This document shows positions 8,549-16,833 of a stretch of DNA of 64,000 bases, piece by piece; the stretch's first letter is position 1, and each line of letters starts with the position of its first letter. The notes under the pieces were generated by a model. The model did not search any database and was not told the DNA's origin. It saw only the letters and a list, made by a program, of their open reading frames with translations. The stretch comes from Alphaproteobacteria bacterium. GTDB lineage: Bacteria > Pseudomonadota > Alphaproteobacteria > Bin95. Made by a program: the position numbers and the translations under genes. The stretch covers positions 682,001 to 746,000 of the forward strand of contig JACKII010000001.1 in assembly GCA_020638555.1 (NCBI GenBank), written 5' to 3'.

Positions 8549-10552
8549 TTGCCGGCAGCGACCGCCCCGCCGGCGGCGGTCGCTCCGCCGGCGCGCCCCA
8601 TCGTGACCCGGGTCCTGGACACGGTTCGGGGGATGGTGAGCGATCTGGCGGATTTTGCCGCCAACGCGGTCGACATCCAGCGGTTGTGGGGATGGGCCGA
8701 GATCCAGGCGAATTCGAACGAAAGCGCCGAGTTCTGGCAGAGCTTCCTGGCGGCCCTGCTGGTCGTGCTGCTGGTCGGCGCGGCCGGGTATTGGGCCATG
8801 CGCGTCGGGTTGCGGAAATTTGACCGCCGGCTGCGCAGCCGCATCCGGGCCCGGGAAGGCCACCATCTGCTGTGGCTCGGAATTCGTCTGGCCTTGCTGG
8901 AACTGGCGCCGATCGCGGCCTTCGCCGCATTGGGGTTCGGCCTGGCCAAGTCCCTGTATTTTCCGCTGCGCACCGAACTGGTGGCGGAAGCGGTCCTGAC
9001 GCTGGTGTGTTCGGCGCTGTTGGTGATGGCGGTGGGCCGCATCGTGCTGCGTCCGAGCCTGCCGAGCCTGCGGGGCTTCCCGATGGATCAGGAGGTGGCG
9101 CGCGACCTCTACCGCGCGCTTCGCCGGCTGACGCTGTGGGCTTTGCTGGGGCATGCCCTGTTCAGCAATATCGGCGATCTGCGGGTACCCCATGGCGTGT
9201 TCGAGGGATTGGAGCGCCTCTGGGGCCTGGTGATCATGGTCATGGTGGTGACGCCGGTTCTGCGCTATCGCAGCGATATCGGCGAATTCATCCGCGGCAG
9301 TGGCGGGCGGTTTTCGCTGCTGCGCCGGTTTCTGGCCCAGATCTGGCTGCCGGTCGTGCTGTTGTATGCCGTCAGCGCCTATCTGGTCTGGGCGTTGCAG
9401 GTGTATCAGGGATCGGAATTGCTGGTCCGCGGCGGCCTGCTGAGCGTGGTCATTTTGCTGGCGGTCCAGCCGCTGGACCTGCTGCTGCGCCAGTGGCTGG
9501 AGTCGCTCGAAGCGGCCGAGGTGTCCGGCCCGACCGCCATCCTTCAGGCCCGCCTGTTGCGCTATGCCGCCGTGCTGCGAGCGCTGCTCTCGCTGTTGCT
9601 GTTCGTCGCGGTGGTGCTGGCGATCGGCTATGCCTGGGGGCTGGATCTGGCCGGATGGGTGGGCGACCACCTGTCGAGCCGGTTCGGCTCGGTTGCCGGA
9701 GACATTCTGTTCGTCGGCGTGATCTGCGTCGGCGCGTGGGAGGTGTTCGATCTCTGGTATCTCACCTATCTGGGCTCGGTCGACGAGAGCGGTGCGCGGG
9801 TGCAGCGCAGCGCCCGGTCGCGCACCCTGCTGCCGCTGTTGCGGACCCTGGTCCTGGTGGGGCTCGCCATCGGCTTCCTGGCCGCGACGCTCAGCAGCCT
9901 GGGGCTGGACGTGGCGCCGTTGCTGGCCACCGCCGGCGTGGTCGGCATCGCCGTCGGCTTCGGCGCCCAGAAGCTGGTGCAGGATGTGATCACCGGCCTG
10001 TTCATGCTGTTCCAGAACACCATCACGGTCGGCGATATCGTAACGCTCGCCAACTTTACCGGCACGGTCGAGCGCATCACGGTGCGCACGCTGGAACTCC
10101 GCGATCTGGAGGGCTCGCTGCACACCATCCCGTTCAGCGCCGTGACCACGGTGACCAACATGACCCGGGATTTCGGCCAGGCGATGATGGATATCGGCGT
10201 CGCCTACAAGGAGGACACCGACACGGTGATCGAGGTGCTGCGCCAGGTGGGAGCGGAGTTCGAAACCGACCCGGTCTTTGGCGCCGACCTGCTGGGCGCG
10301 CTGGAAGTGCTGGGCCTGAATGACCTGGGCCCCAGTTCCGTGGTGATCCGCTGCCGGTTCCGCACCCGGCCCTTGCGGCAATGGGGCGTGCGCCGGGCGT
10401 TTCTGGCGCGGGTCAAGCACCGGTTCGACGAACTGGGGATCGAGATTCCCTTCCCGCAACGCACGCTGCACTGGGCGGCGGACGCAAAGGCCCCAACGGC
10501 CCCGACGGCCAAAGCGCTCAAAGAGGCGGTGCAGCCGGAGGCCAAGGCATGA
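8549..10552 (+). CDS. MscS-family mechanosensitive ion channel (frameshifted from its signal peptide)
   Basis: The 667-residue reading holds a multi-helix membrane region and then the classical MscS pore and beta domain: LLATAGVVGIAVGFGAQKLV (about 470-490, the pore-lining TM3), FQNTITVGDIV, and SLHTIPFSAVTTVTN. Such channels open under membrane tension to release solutes during hypo-osmotic shock in the inner membrane. The 8549 start is a TTG without a good ribosome site inside an Ala/Pro linker, so it is probably not real; the gene most likely begins at ATG 8119 in another frame. The stop overlaps the next gene as ATGA at 10549. Confidence 0.85.
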   Translation: MPAATAPPAAVAPPARPIVTRVLDTVRGMVSDLADFAANAVDIQRLWGWAEIQANSNESAEFWQSFLAALLVVLLVGAAGYWAMRVGLRKFDRRLRSRIRAREGHHLLWLGIRLALLELAPIAAFAALGFGLAKSLYFPLRTELVAEAVLTLVCSALLVMAVGRIVLRPSLPSLRGFPMDQEVARDLYRALRRLTLWALLGHALFSNIGDLRVPHGVFEGLERLWGLVIMVMVVTPVLRYRSDIGEFIRGSGGRFSLLRRFLAQIWLPVVLLYAVSAYLVWALQVYQGSELLVRGGLLSVVILLAVQPLDLLLRQWLESLEAAEVSGPTAILQARLLRYAAVLRALLSLLLFVAVVLAIGYAWGLDLAGWVGDHLSSRFGSVAGDILFVGVICVGAWEVFDLWYLTYLGSVDESGARVQRSARSRTLLPLLRTLVLVGLAIGFLAATLSSLGLDVAPLLATAGVVGIAVGFGAQKLVQDVITGLFMLFQNTITVGDIVTLANFTGTVERITVRTLELRDLEGSLHTIPFSAVTTVTNMTRDFGQAMMDIGVAYKEDTDTVIEVLRQVGAEFETDPVFGADLLGALEVLGLNDLGPSSVVIRCRFRTRPLRQWGVRRAFLARVKHRFDELGIEIPFPQRTLHWAADAKAPTAPTAKALKEAVQPEAKA

Positions 10553-10893
10553 GGCGGCCAACCCCCACCGGCAAGCGCTGGCAGAACGATGCCCTGCGCC
10601 GGCGGCTCAGTCTCGCCGCCGGGGAAGCGCAGTCGCACCGCGCCGATGCGGCGGTGCAACGGGTTCTGGCCCTGCTCTCGGACGAGAATCTGGCGAGCGA
10701 GGCGGCCCATGCCCCTTCGCCGGAAGGGTTCGAACTGGAGTGTGGCGTGCTGGAGCAGGTTTGGGAGGATCCGCGCGTCTACAATCGGCGTGGGCAACTG
10801 GAACGCCAAGGGGTGACGGTGGAACAGGTGGAAGTGGAGACCACCGTCGCCGGTAAGACGTTCCGGCGGACGCGGCTGCGGGTGGGGTTCTGA
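10549..10893 (+). CDS. conserved-looking hypothetical protein behind mscS
   Basis: The 114-residue product starts at ATG 10549, overlapping the channel gene stop in an ATGA arrangement that suggests translational coupling. It has a basic N-terminus (RRPTPTGKRWQNDALRRR), a helical middle rich in Ala/Leu, and a C-terminal beta-looking half (EQVEVETTVAGKTFRRTRLR). There is no signal peptide, membrane helix or metal site, and no family was recognised. The tight coupling argues that it is a real gene, and possibly functionally tied to the channel (inference). Confidence 0.6.
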   Translation: MRRPTPTGKRWQNDALRRRLSLAAGEAQSHRADAAVQRVLALLSDENLASEAAHAPSPEGFELECGVLEQVWEDPRVYNRRGQLERQGVTVEQVEVETTVAGKTFRRTRLRVGF

Positions 10894-10951
10894 CCTTTCG
10901 GTTTCGCCCATGGCCTCTATAGTGCTGCCGTTACATTGGAACGGGAATAAA

Positions 10952-11692
10952 ATGGCACGCGGATTTCGCAAACAGCGCCGGCGGGAGGTGGCCCGGCGCC
11001 GGCTGGGTGTGTTGAAATGGCTGGTGTTGATCGGCGGCCTGGCGGGCCTCGGCTGGATGGCCTATGCGGCCGGCTCGGAACTGGCCCGGCACGACATTCG
11101 CCGGTTGCAGGAGCAGCTTGTCGCGCTGGAGGACGAGCGGGCGAGGCAGACGGACGCGGCGGCGTCGCTGCGCAGCGAGCGCGACGACGCCCTGCAACGT
11201 CTGGAGGATTTGCAGCGCCGGTACGACCACGACCTGCCGACCGGCGAGGCCAAGGACCTGTTCGCCCTGGTGCGCCGGCAATTGGAGGCCGGCGTCGCCA
11301 TCGACCGGCTGCGCTTTCTGATCGCGACCGCCGGCGAGGCGGTGCGCTGCGACGGCAACCCGGACGAGAAGCGGTTCGTCGTGCAGACGGGCCTGACCCG
11401 CAGTCAGAACGACTGGGTCGCCTTCGCGGGCCAGACCATTATCGTGCGGGCATCGGGCGAGGCGGTGCTGACCGAGGACGGGCTGAAACAGGCCTGGTTC
11501 GACGAGACCAAGCCCGTGACCGTCCGCTTCGAGAAGATCGACGGCGGCGAGAGCGAGGCCAAGGGCGTCCTGCCGCTCAGCCATTCGGTGATCCGCGGCG
11601 GCCACGAATACCGGTTCATCCTGACCAAGGCCTCGGTGCGCGGCTATCTGCTGGTCACCATGGAACGCTGCCGCCTGCCGACCGGGCAGTGA
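10952..11692 (+). CDS. membrane-anchored coiled-coil protein, unknown function
   Basis: The 246-residue protein has a very basic N-terminus (ARGFRKQRRREVARRR), one transmembrane helix at about residues 22-42, a coiled coil (about 45-95, heptad-like RLQEQLVALEDERARQ), and a soluble C-terminal domain of about 140 residues, presumably periplasmic, ending CRLPTGQ. Two cysteines (VRCDGN and MERCRLP) could form a disulfide outside the cytoplasm. The ATG at 10952 is used; an ATG at 10910 would precede it without a clear ribosome site. I do not recognise the family. It follows the MscS group by about 60 bases. Confidence 0.65.
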   Translation: MARGFRKQRRREVARRRLGVLKWLVLIGGLAGLGWMAYAAGSELARHDIRRLQEQLVALEDERARQTDAAASLRSERDDALQRLEDLQRRYDHDLPTGEAKDLFALVRRQLEAGVAIDRLRFLIATAGEAVRCDGNPDEKRFVVQTGLTRSQNDWVAFAGQTIIVRASGEAVLTEDGLKQAWFDETKPVTVRFEKIDGGESEAKGVLPLSHSVIRGGHEYRFILTKASVRGYLLVTMERCRLPTGQ

Positions 11693-11699
11693 CGCCCGG

Positions 11700-11716
11700 C
11701 CCGCGATCATCGCGGG
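11700..11716. terminator. short hairpin between convergent genes
   Basis: CCCGCGAT and ATCGCGGG form an eight-base stem with a one-base centre. It sits between the stop of the coiled-coil gene (plus) and the stop of the DksA-type gene (minus). There is no T-run on either side, so activity as an intrinsic terminator is doubtful. Confidence 0.3.
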
Positions 11717-11763
11717 CAAGGAGTATCGGTCCGGCGCATCGGCCAGGAGCATCGGCCCGGCGG

Positions 11764-12087
11764 TCAGGCCCGGCTGGCGCAGTCGATGCAGAGCGGGGCT
11801 TGCGGCACGGCTTCGAGGCGGGCGGGGGCAATTGCCTTGCCGCAACTGGTGCAGGTGCCGAACGTGCCCTCGTCGATGCGGGCCAGCGCGGCGCGGATCG
11901 CCGCGATTTCCGCGAGCGCCGCTTCCTCCAGGTCTTCCAGCACCTCGTCGTCCTCGCGCTCGATCGCCTGTTCGTCGAAGGCGGGGCTGACGGGCGCGCG
12001 CAACTCGTCCTCGATATGCTCGGCCCGGTGGGTCAATTCGTTCAGCCGGGCTTCCAATCGGGCCCGTATGGCGCTGGTGTCCGGCAT
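11764..12087 (-). CDS. TraR/DksA-family C4 zinc-finger protein
   Basis: The 107-residue protein has an N-terminal helical coiled coil (about 1-75, rich in Glu/Arg) and a C-terminal four-cysteine zinc finger, CTSC near residue 84 and CIDC near 102. This is the TraR/DksA architecture. Longer DksA proteins insert the coiled coil into the RNA polymerase secondary channel to tune transcription with ppGpp; short members like this are less well defined, and the coiled-coil tip cannot be judged with certainty. An AAGGAGA ribosome site precedes the ATG at 12087. It lies downstream of leuD on the same strand, 82 bases away. Confidence 0.85.
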   Translation of the reverse strand: MPDTSAIRARLEARLNELTHRAEHIEDELRAPVSPAFDEQAIEREDDEVLEDLEEAALAEIAAIRAALARIDEGTFGTCTSCGKAIAPARLEAVPQAPLCIDCASRA

Positions 12088-12169
12088 TCGGCATCTCCTT
12101 CTGACGCTAGACCGTTGAACAGTCGGGGTTTCTGGTGCGTTTCGCCTTGACCGAAATCAACCGCCCGCC

Positions 12170-12790
12170 TCAGGCGTTGCGGCCGAGCCAGGCCGGGCGG
12201 TTGGTGCGCTCGAACGCATCGATCTTTGCCATGCTTTCCAGGGTGAAGTCGATATCGTCCAGGCCGCGCAGCAGGCAGTATTTGCGGAAATCGTCGAGCT
12301 CGAACCGATGCGCGACGCCGTCCGGGCCGGTGACGGTCTGGGCCTCGACGTCGATGGCGATTTCCGCGCCCGGCGCATCGTGCAGGTCCTGGCGCAGCGC
12401 GGTGCAGACCGCGGTCGGCAGCCGGATCGGCAGAAAGCCGTTCTTGAAGCTGTTGTTGAAAAAGATGTCGCCGAAGGACGGCGCGATCACGGCGCGGAAA
12501 CCCCAGTCCTGCAAGGCATAGACCGCGCTTTCCCGCGACGAGCCGCAGCCGAAATTGCGGTCGGCCACCAGGATCCGGCCGCGCGACTTGTAGGGTTCGT
12601 TGCTCAGCACGAAGTCCGGGTTCTCGGTCCCGTCGGGGCGAAGGCGCAGGTCGTGGAACAGATAGGTGCGGTATTTCTCGTCGCGCGGGTATTTCAGGAA
12701 GCGCGCCGGAATGACCTGGTCGGTGTCGACATTGGCCTGGTCCAGCGGCACGCCGACGGCGGTCAATTGGGTGAAGGGCGTTTGCGGCAT
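12170..12790 (-). CDS. leuD: 3-isopropylmalate dehydratase small subunit
   Basis: The 206-residue protein is the swivel domain of isopropylmalate isomerase, which with LeuC converts 2-isopropylmalate to 3-isopropylmalate in leucine synthesis. Family signatures are DQANVDTDQVIPARFLK near residue 18, and ILVADRNFGCGSSRESA near 73. Length is standard for bacterial LeuD. The ATG at 12790 follows GAGAGGAGG and lies 16 bases after the leuC stop, so the two are one operon. No leuB or leuA is in the window. Confidence 0.97.
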   Translation of the reverse strand: MPQTPFTQLTAVGVPLDQANVDTDQVIPARFLKYPRDEKYRTYLFHDLRLRPDGTENPDFVLSNEPYKSRGRILVADRNFGCGSSRESAVYALQDWGFRAVIAPSFGDIFFNNSFKNGFLPIRLPTAVCTALRQDLHDAPGAEIAIDVEAQTVTGPDGVAHRFELDDFRKYCLLRGLDDIDFTLESMAKIDAFERTNRPAWLGRNA

Positions 12791-12806
12791 GGCGGCGGGC
12801 CTCCTC

Positions 12807-14204
12807 TCAGGCGAAGTCGCGCGGGTCGGCGAAGCGGCCGGTGACGGCGGCAGCCGCGGCGGCGGCCGGCGAGACCAGATGGGTGCGCACGCCCTGGCCC
12901 TGGCGGCCGCGGAAATTGCGGTTGCTGGTGGACGCCACCCGCTCGCCGCGCTCGGCCAGGTCGCCGTTCATGCCGGCGCACATGGAGCAACCGCTTTCGC
13001 GCCACTCGAATCCGGCCTCGCGGAAGACGCGGTCGAGCCCTTCGGCCTCCGCCTGGCGCTTCACCCGGAACGAGCCGGGCGAGACCAGCGCCTGTTTCAC
13101 CTGCACCCGCCTGCCTTTCACCACCGCGGCGGCGGCGCGCAGGTCCTCGATACGGCTGTTGGTGCAGGAGCCGAGGAAGACCTTGTCCACGGCGACGTCC
13201 CGGAAACGCTGGCCGGGGGCGAGGCCGATATAGGCGAGGGCGTCCCGCCATTCCTCGGCCTTGTCGGCGCTGGGCGCATCGGCGGGGTCGGGCACGGCGC
13301 CGGCAATGGCCGCGGCCTGCTCCGGGCTGGTGCCCCAGGTGAGCATGGGTTGGATCGCGGCGCCGTCGAGACGCACTTCGGTATCGAACGCGGCCCCCGG
13401 ATCGGAGGGCAGCGTCCGCCAGAAGGCCAGCGCGGCCTCCCAGTCCTCGCCTTGGGGCGCATAGGGACGGCCCTGGATATAGGCGAAGGTCTTCTCGTCC
13501 GGTGCGACCATGCCGGCGCGGCCGCCGGCCTCGATGGTCATGTTGCAGACGGTCATGCGCTCTTCCATCGACAGGTCGCGGATCAGCGAACCGGCGAACT
13601 CCACCGCATGGCCGGTGGCGCCGGCGGCGGAGATTTCGGCGATGATCGCCAGGATCACGTCCTTGCCGGTGACGCCAGCGGGCCGGGCGCCGTCGACGGT
13701 GATGCGCATGGCCCTGGGCTTGATCTGCCAGAGGGTCTGCGTTGCCAGCACGTGCGTCACCTCGCTGGCACCGATGCCGAAGGCATAGGCGCCGAGCGCG
13801 CCGTGGGTGGCGGTGTGGCTGTCGCCGCAGACGATCAGCAGGCCCGGCAGGGTCAACCCCTGCTCCGGCCCGACGACATGGACGATGCCCTGGGCGTCGC
13901 TGTCTATGCCGAAATGGGTGACGCCATGCCGGGCCGTGTTCTCCGCCAGGCGGGTGACGAGGCTGCGGGCCACGGCGTCCTGGGCATCGGCCAGGTCGCG
14001 GCTGACGGTGGGGATGTAGTGGTCGGCGACGGCGAAGGTCTGGCCGGGCCGGCGCACCGGCATGTGGCGCTGGTCCAGGTATTCGAAGCCGTGGAACGAG
14101 CCCTCGTGCAGCAGGTGGCGGTCGACATAGAGCAGGGTCTGCCCGTCCGGCCGCGCCTCGATGACATGGGCATCCCAGATCTTTTCGAACAGGGTTTGCG
14201 GCAT
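12807..14204 (-). CDS. leuC: 3-isopropylmalate dehydratase large subunit
   Basis: The 465-residue protein is the aconitase-type catalytic subunit. It has the substrate-binding CGDSHTATHGALGA near residue 130 and the three 4Fe-4S cysteines: one in VFLGSCTNSRIEDLR near 348 and two in ESGCSMCAGMNGD near 408-411. It works with LeuD in the second step of leucine synthesis. The ATG at 14204 follows GAGGAGGG. The upstream region carries an 18-base tandem repeat (14225-14278), but I see no leader peptide rich in leucine or T-box, so regulation is not apparent. Confidence 0.97.
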   Translation of the reverse strand: MPQTLFEKIWDAHVIEARPDGQTLLYVDRHLLHEGSFHGFEYLDQRHMPVRRPGQTFAVADHYIPTVSRDLADAQDAVARSLVTRLAENTARHGVTHFGIDSDAQGIVHVVGPEQGLTLPGLLIVCGDSHTATHGALGAYAFGIGASEVTHVLATQTLWQIKPRAMRITVDGARPAGVTGKDVILAIIAEISAAGATGHAVEFAGSLIRDLSMEERMTVCNMTIEAGGRAGMVAPDEKTFAYIQGRPYAPQGEDWEAALAFWRTLPSDPGAAFDTEVRLDGAAIQPMLTWGTSPEQAAAIAGAVPDPADAPSADKAEEWRDALAYIGLAPGQRFRDVAVDKVFLGSCTNSRIEDLRAAAAVVKGRRVQVKQALVSPGSFRVKRQAEAEGLDRVFREAGFEWRESGCSMCAGMNGDLAERGERVASTSNRNFRGRQGQGVRTHLVSPAAAAAAAVTGRFADPRDFA

Positions 14205-14224
14205 GGGGGACGGCCCTCCTCGGT

Positions 14225-14278
14225 GGCGGTGTCGGCCTTGACGGCGTTGTCGGCCATGGTGGCGTTGTTAGGCAGTGT
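14225..14278. repeat. three 18-bp tandem repeats upstream of leuC
   Basis: Units 14225-14242, 14243-14260 and 14261-14278 are imperfect copies that share GGCG-TGT-GGC positions; the first two differ at only a few bases. They lie 21-74 bases upstream of the leuC ATG, in its 5' untranslated or promoter region. The remaining 208 bases up to the DUF411 gene hold a small hydrophobic reading frame without a start codon (14398-14466), and nothing else I can support. Confidence 0.65.
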
Positions 14279-14486
14279 AGCGGTGCGCGTCCGTTGCCGC
14301 CAAGGGGCCGTAGATCGGGGGCGGCCGTGCGCGAAACCCTCCGGCATGTGAAACCGCTGCCGATCTTCGTCGGCAAGCCTGTCGGCCTCGCGCCGCCGGG
14401 TTGGCGGCGCTGGCGCTGGTCTGCGGCGTGATCGTGGTGTTCAGCGTGCCCGCCGAGGGCGGCTAGGGCGCCCCGGGCCTGTGCGG

Positions 14487-14960
14487 TCAGTAGGTGGCGT
14501 AGGCCGTGCGGCCGCCGGCGCGGTCGAACAGAACCACGGTGTAGGGATCGCTGGCGCCGCCCTGCTCCATGCCGGGCGAGCCGGCGGGCATGCCCGGCAC
14601 CGCCAGCCCGGCGGCCTTGGGGCGTTCGCTGAGCAGGCGCTGCACGTCCGCCGCCGGCACATGGCCTTCGATCACATAGCCGTCGACCACCGCCGTGTGG
14701 CAGGCCTCCAGGTCCGGGGCGACGCCGAAATGGGTCTTGGCCGGGGACAGGTCCTCCATTGGAGTGACCTGCACCGCGAACCCGGCGGCGCGCATGTGAT
14801 CCACCCATTTGGTGCAGCAACCGCACCAGGGCGACTTGAACACATGCATCTCGGCGCCCGCGGCCGCCGCGGCGTGCGGCGCGCCCAGGGCCATCAGGGC
14901 GAGGGCGGCGGTGGCGGCGAGGTTCGCGAACGTCCGGCGGGAGAACGCAGTGCGGTGCAT
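14487..14960 (-). CDS. DUF411 / CopG-like periplasmic metal-binding protein
   Basis: The 157-residue protein begins with a Tat-like signal (SRRTFANLAATAALALMAL, cleavage near HAAAAA). The mature part opens with MHVFKSPWCGCCTKW, the CxCC site of DUF411 proteins. Homologues such as CopG occur beside copper-resistance genes and bind copper in a thioredoxin-like fold (family knowledge). Later segments GYVIEGHVPAADVQRLL and AVPGMPAGSPGMEQ match the family, with a methionine-rich stretch that could also bind copper. No other copper genes are nearby. It may be a copper-handling or redox protein; partner unknown. Confidence 0.85.
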   Translation of the reverse strand: MHRTAFSRRTFANLAATAALALMALGAPHAAAAAGAEMHVFKSPWCGCCTKWVDHMRAAGFAVQVTPMEDLSPAKTHFGVAPDLEACHTAVVDGYVIEGHVPAADVQRLLSERPKAAGLAVPGMPAGSPGMEQGGASDPYTVVLFDRAGGRTAYATY

Positions 14961-15122
14961 GAGAGGGGTCCTTCGGCTTCGGTTTCGGCGGGTCGATGGT
15001 AACGGGCGTCACAGGGTGGCGAAAGCGTTATCGGCAGACGCGGCTTTTCGGTCGAATTGCGGTTGACGATTGGCTAGTGCCCGACAATCTCTGATGAAAT
15101 TCCCAGCGCAGGACCGCGTGCC

Positions 15123-15902
15123 ATGTTCGACCGACCGCCGCAGCATCCCGTCTCAACCGGTGTGGCGGAGGCTGGCGGCGAGAGCCGGCCCGCGGGCATG
15201 GGCGATCCGCCGGCGGACGGGCGCGGGCTCGGCGGCAAGCGCCTGGCCGAGGCGCCGGACTGGTATTATCTGCTGCGGGAATTCCACGAATTCTACCGCG
15301 AGGCGTCGGCCGGCGGCAGCGAGCCGATCCGGGCGCATCAGCGGGCGGTGCGGACGGCGGTGCGTCAGGTTCTGCGCGACAACCCGCCCTTCGCCGATCT
15401 GGAGCCGGGCGGCCGGGCGGTGACCGCGCATCTGCGCCGGGCGCTCGACAACGGCCGGGCGGAGCGGCACGCGGCCCTGATCCGCGCCATCGCCGCCGTC
15501 CGCGACGGGCTGAGCTGGCAGATCGGCTATGAACGGCCGCCGAAAGGGCTGGAGCGCAAATTCGCCTATGCGGAATTCGCCGGCCCCAGCGGCCCGGTGC
15601 TGACCAGCCGCGTGATCCTGGGGGTGGTGCTGTTCGCGCCCGGCTGCACCTATCCCGCCCACGCCCACACGGGCATCACCGAGAGCTATATCTGCCTGTC
15701 GGGGGCGGTGTCGGAGAACCATCAGGGCGTGTTCGGGCCGGGCTCGCTGATCTTTAACCCGCCGGGCCAGATGCACCGCATCACCGTCTCCGACTGGGAG
15801 CCGGCGCTGCTGGCCTATGCCTGGGCCGGCAAGCCGGAGGATCTGGCGGCCTACAAGCTGGTGTTCAGCCGGCCTGGCGCGAAGGGCAAGGCCAAGACGT
15901 GA
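15123..15902 (+). CDS. dddL: DddL-like dimethylsulfoniopropionate lyase (cupin)
   Basis: The 259-residue protein ends in a cupin whose metal site reads YPAHAHTGITESYICLSG (H180, H182, E187, Y189), with a second-motif histidine in PPGQMHRITVSD (H218). This pattern, with SGAVSEN and LLAYAW, matches the DddL/DddQ DMSP lyases as I remember them; they split DMSP into dimethyl sulfide and acrylate in the cytoplasm. The helical N-terminal region (about 45-140) is also like DddL, after an extra 40 low-complexity residues. No acrylate-degradation or DMSP transporter gene is adjacent, so the assignment rests on motifs only. A different cupin lyase is the main alternative. Confidence 0.75.
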   Translation: MFDRPPQHPVSTGVAEAGGESRPAGMGDPPADGRGLGGKRLAEAPDWYYLLREFHEFYREASAGGSEPIRAHQRAVRTAVRQVLRDNPPFADLEPGGRAVTAHLRRALDNGRAERHAALIRAIAAVRDGLSWQIGYERPPKGLERKFAYAEFAGPSGPVLTSRVILGVVLFAPGCTYPAHAHTGITESYICLSGAVSENHQGVFGPGSLIFNPPGQMHRITVSDWEPALLAYAWAGKPEDLAAYKLVFSRPGAKGKAKT

Positions 15903-16080
15903 CGCGGCCCGCCGCCCGAAACCTTCGGCCCGCGGAGCCATGGACATCGGAGCCGCTGTTTCCCGGCCGAGCCGGAGGCGAGTGCCGGGACCGGTGGCGT
16001 TCATCGAACACGGGACCGGTGGTGTTCGCTCTGCCCGCGAGCGGCCCCGGATGGCGGCTCCGCCACCTCCGGGGAACAGA

Positions 16081-16228
16081 GGTTAGTGCGGAGTCTTTTC
16101 CAGCTGGCTCACCACCCCATCTTCCCTGTCCCCGCGGAAGCGGGGACCCACGCCTGAGAGACCAATACACAGTCCGTGTCCTGTGAGAAGCTCTCAGGCA
16201 TGGGCTCCCGCTTTCGCGGGAGATGGGG
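16081..16228. repeat. intergenic inverted-repeat element
   Basis: Bases 16081-16135 match, inverted and with about 51 of 55 identical, the stretch at 63063-63117. From 16115 to 16228 two arms of about 40-45 bases (CCCCATCT... and ...AGATGGGG) face each other imperfectly; each arm also holds its own small hairpin. The 347-base gap 15903-16248 contains this element and, before it, a 16-base direct repeat (GGGACCGGTGGYGTTC near 15983 and 16012). I see no gene in it. Confidence 0.75.
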
Positions 16229-16248
16229 CAGCCAGTACCGAAAACGCT

Positions 16249-16833
16249 CTATTGCCGGCCTGTCGCGGCGGCGTCGACCTGCGCCATGACCCGGCGCATC
16301 AGGTCCGGGTCGCTCCACGCGTCGTGGCGGCCTTGGGCATAGGCGCAGGCGTTTTCAAAGTAGATCAGGGCGTTGCGATGGCACTGGCGGAAATTGTCCC
16401 GGCGGACCACCACCTTTCCCGGCAGGCCCATGACCACCGAATTGTCCGGGATCACCGTGCCTTCGGTCAGGAAGGCGCCGCCGGCGATGACGCAGTTGCG
16501 GCCGACCCTCACGCCGTCCATCAACACGGCGCCGATGCCGACCAGCGTGTTGTCGCCGATCTCGGCGCCGTGGACGACGACCCGGTGGGTGATGGAGCAA
16601 TGGTCGCCGATCACCGTCGGCCCCTCGCTGCCCACATGGATCATGGCGTGGTCCTGCACGTTGCAGAACCGGCCGATGCGCACGCCGTGCATCTCGGCCC
16701 GCACCACCGCATAGGGCCAGAAGCTGCTGCCCTCGCCGGCGCGGACGTCGCCGAACAGGCGCACGGTCGGGTCGACATAGGCGGGCCGGTCCAGGCGGAC
16801 CGAAGCGGCGAAGGGCGGGGCGCCATGGCTCAT
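16249..16833 (-). CDS. gamma-carbonic-anhydrase-like hexapeptide-repeat protein
   Basis: The 194-residue protein is a left-handed beta-helix of the gamma carbonic anhydrase/PaaY/YrdA group. Hexapeptide turns run from about residue 18 to 150 (PTVRLFGDVRAG, GVRIGRFCNVQDH). Metal-ligand histidines fit QDHAMIHVG and SITHRVVVHGAEIG. Proteins of this group may hydrate CO2 or hydrolyse thioesters. The ATG at 16833 overlaps the stop of the amidohydrolase gene as ATGA, so the two are translationally coupled; the nitrogen-compound context suggests a hydrolytic or CO2-handling helper (inference). Confidence 0.88.
   Translation of the reverse strand: MSHGAPPFAASVRLDRPAYVDPTVRLFGDVRAGEGSSFWPYAVVRAEMHGVRIGRFCNVQDHAMIHVGSEGPTVIGDHCSITHRVVVHGAEIGDNTLVGIGAVLMDGVRVGRNCVIAGGAFLTEGTVIPDNSVVMGLPGKVVVRRDNFRQCHRNALIYFENACAYAQGRHDAWSDPDLMRRVMAQVDAAATGRQ

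Noticed and set aside
6701..10561. Very long minus-strand open frame (about 1,286 codons)
   Set aside because: It is antisense to the gamma-glutamyltransferase and MscS genes, His/Arg/Gln-rich without any domain; a shadow of high-G+C coding sequence.
14398..14466. Hydrophobic reading LAALALVCGVIVVF ending in a stop at 14466
   Set aside because: No start codon in frame after the upstream stop at 14313 and no ribosome site; perhaps a remnant, but not enough for a gene.
15903..16248. Short frames in the gap after the DddL-like gene
   Set aside because: They run through the inverted repeat element and have no ribosome sites.
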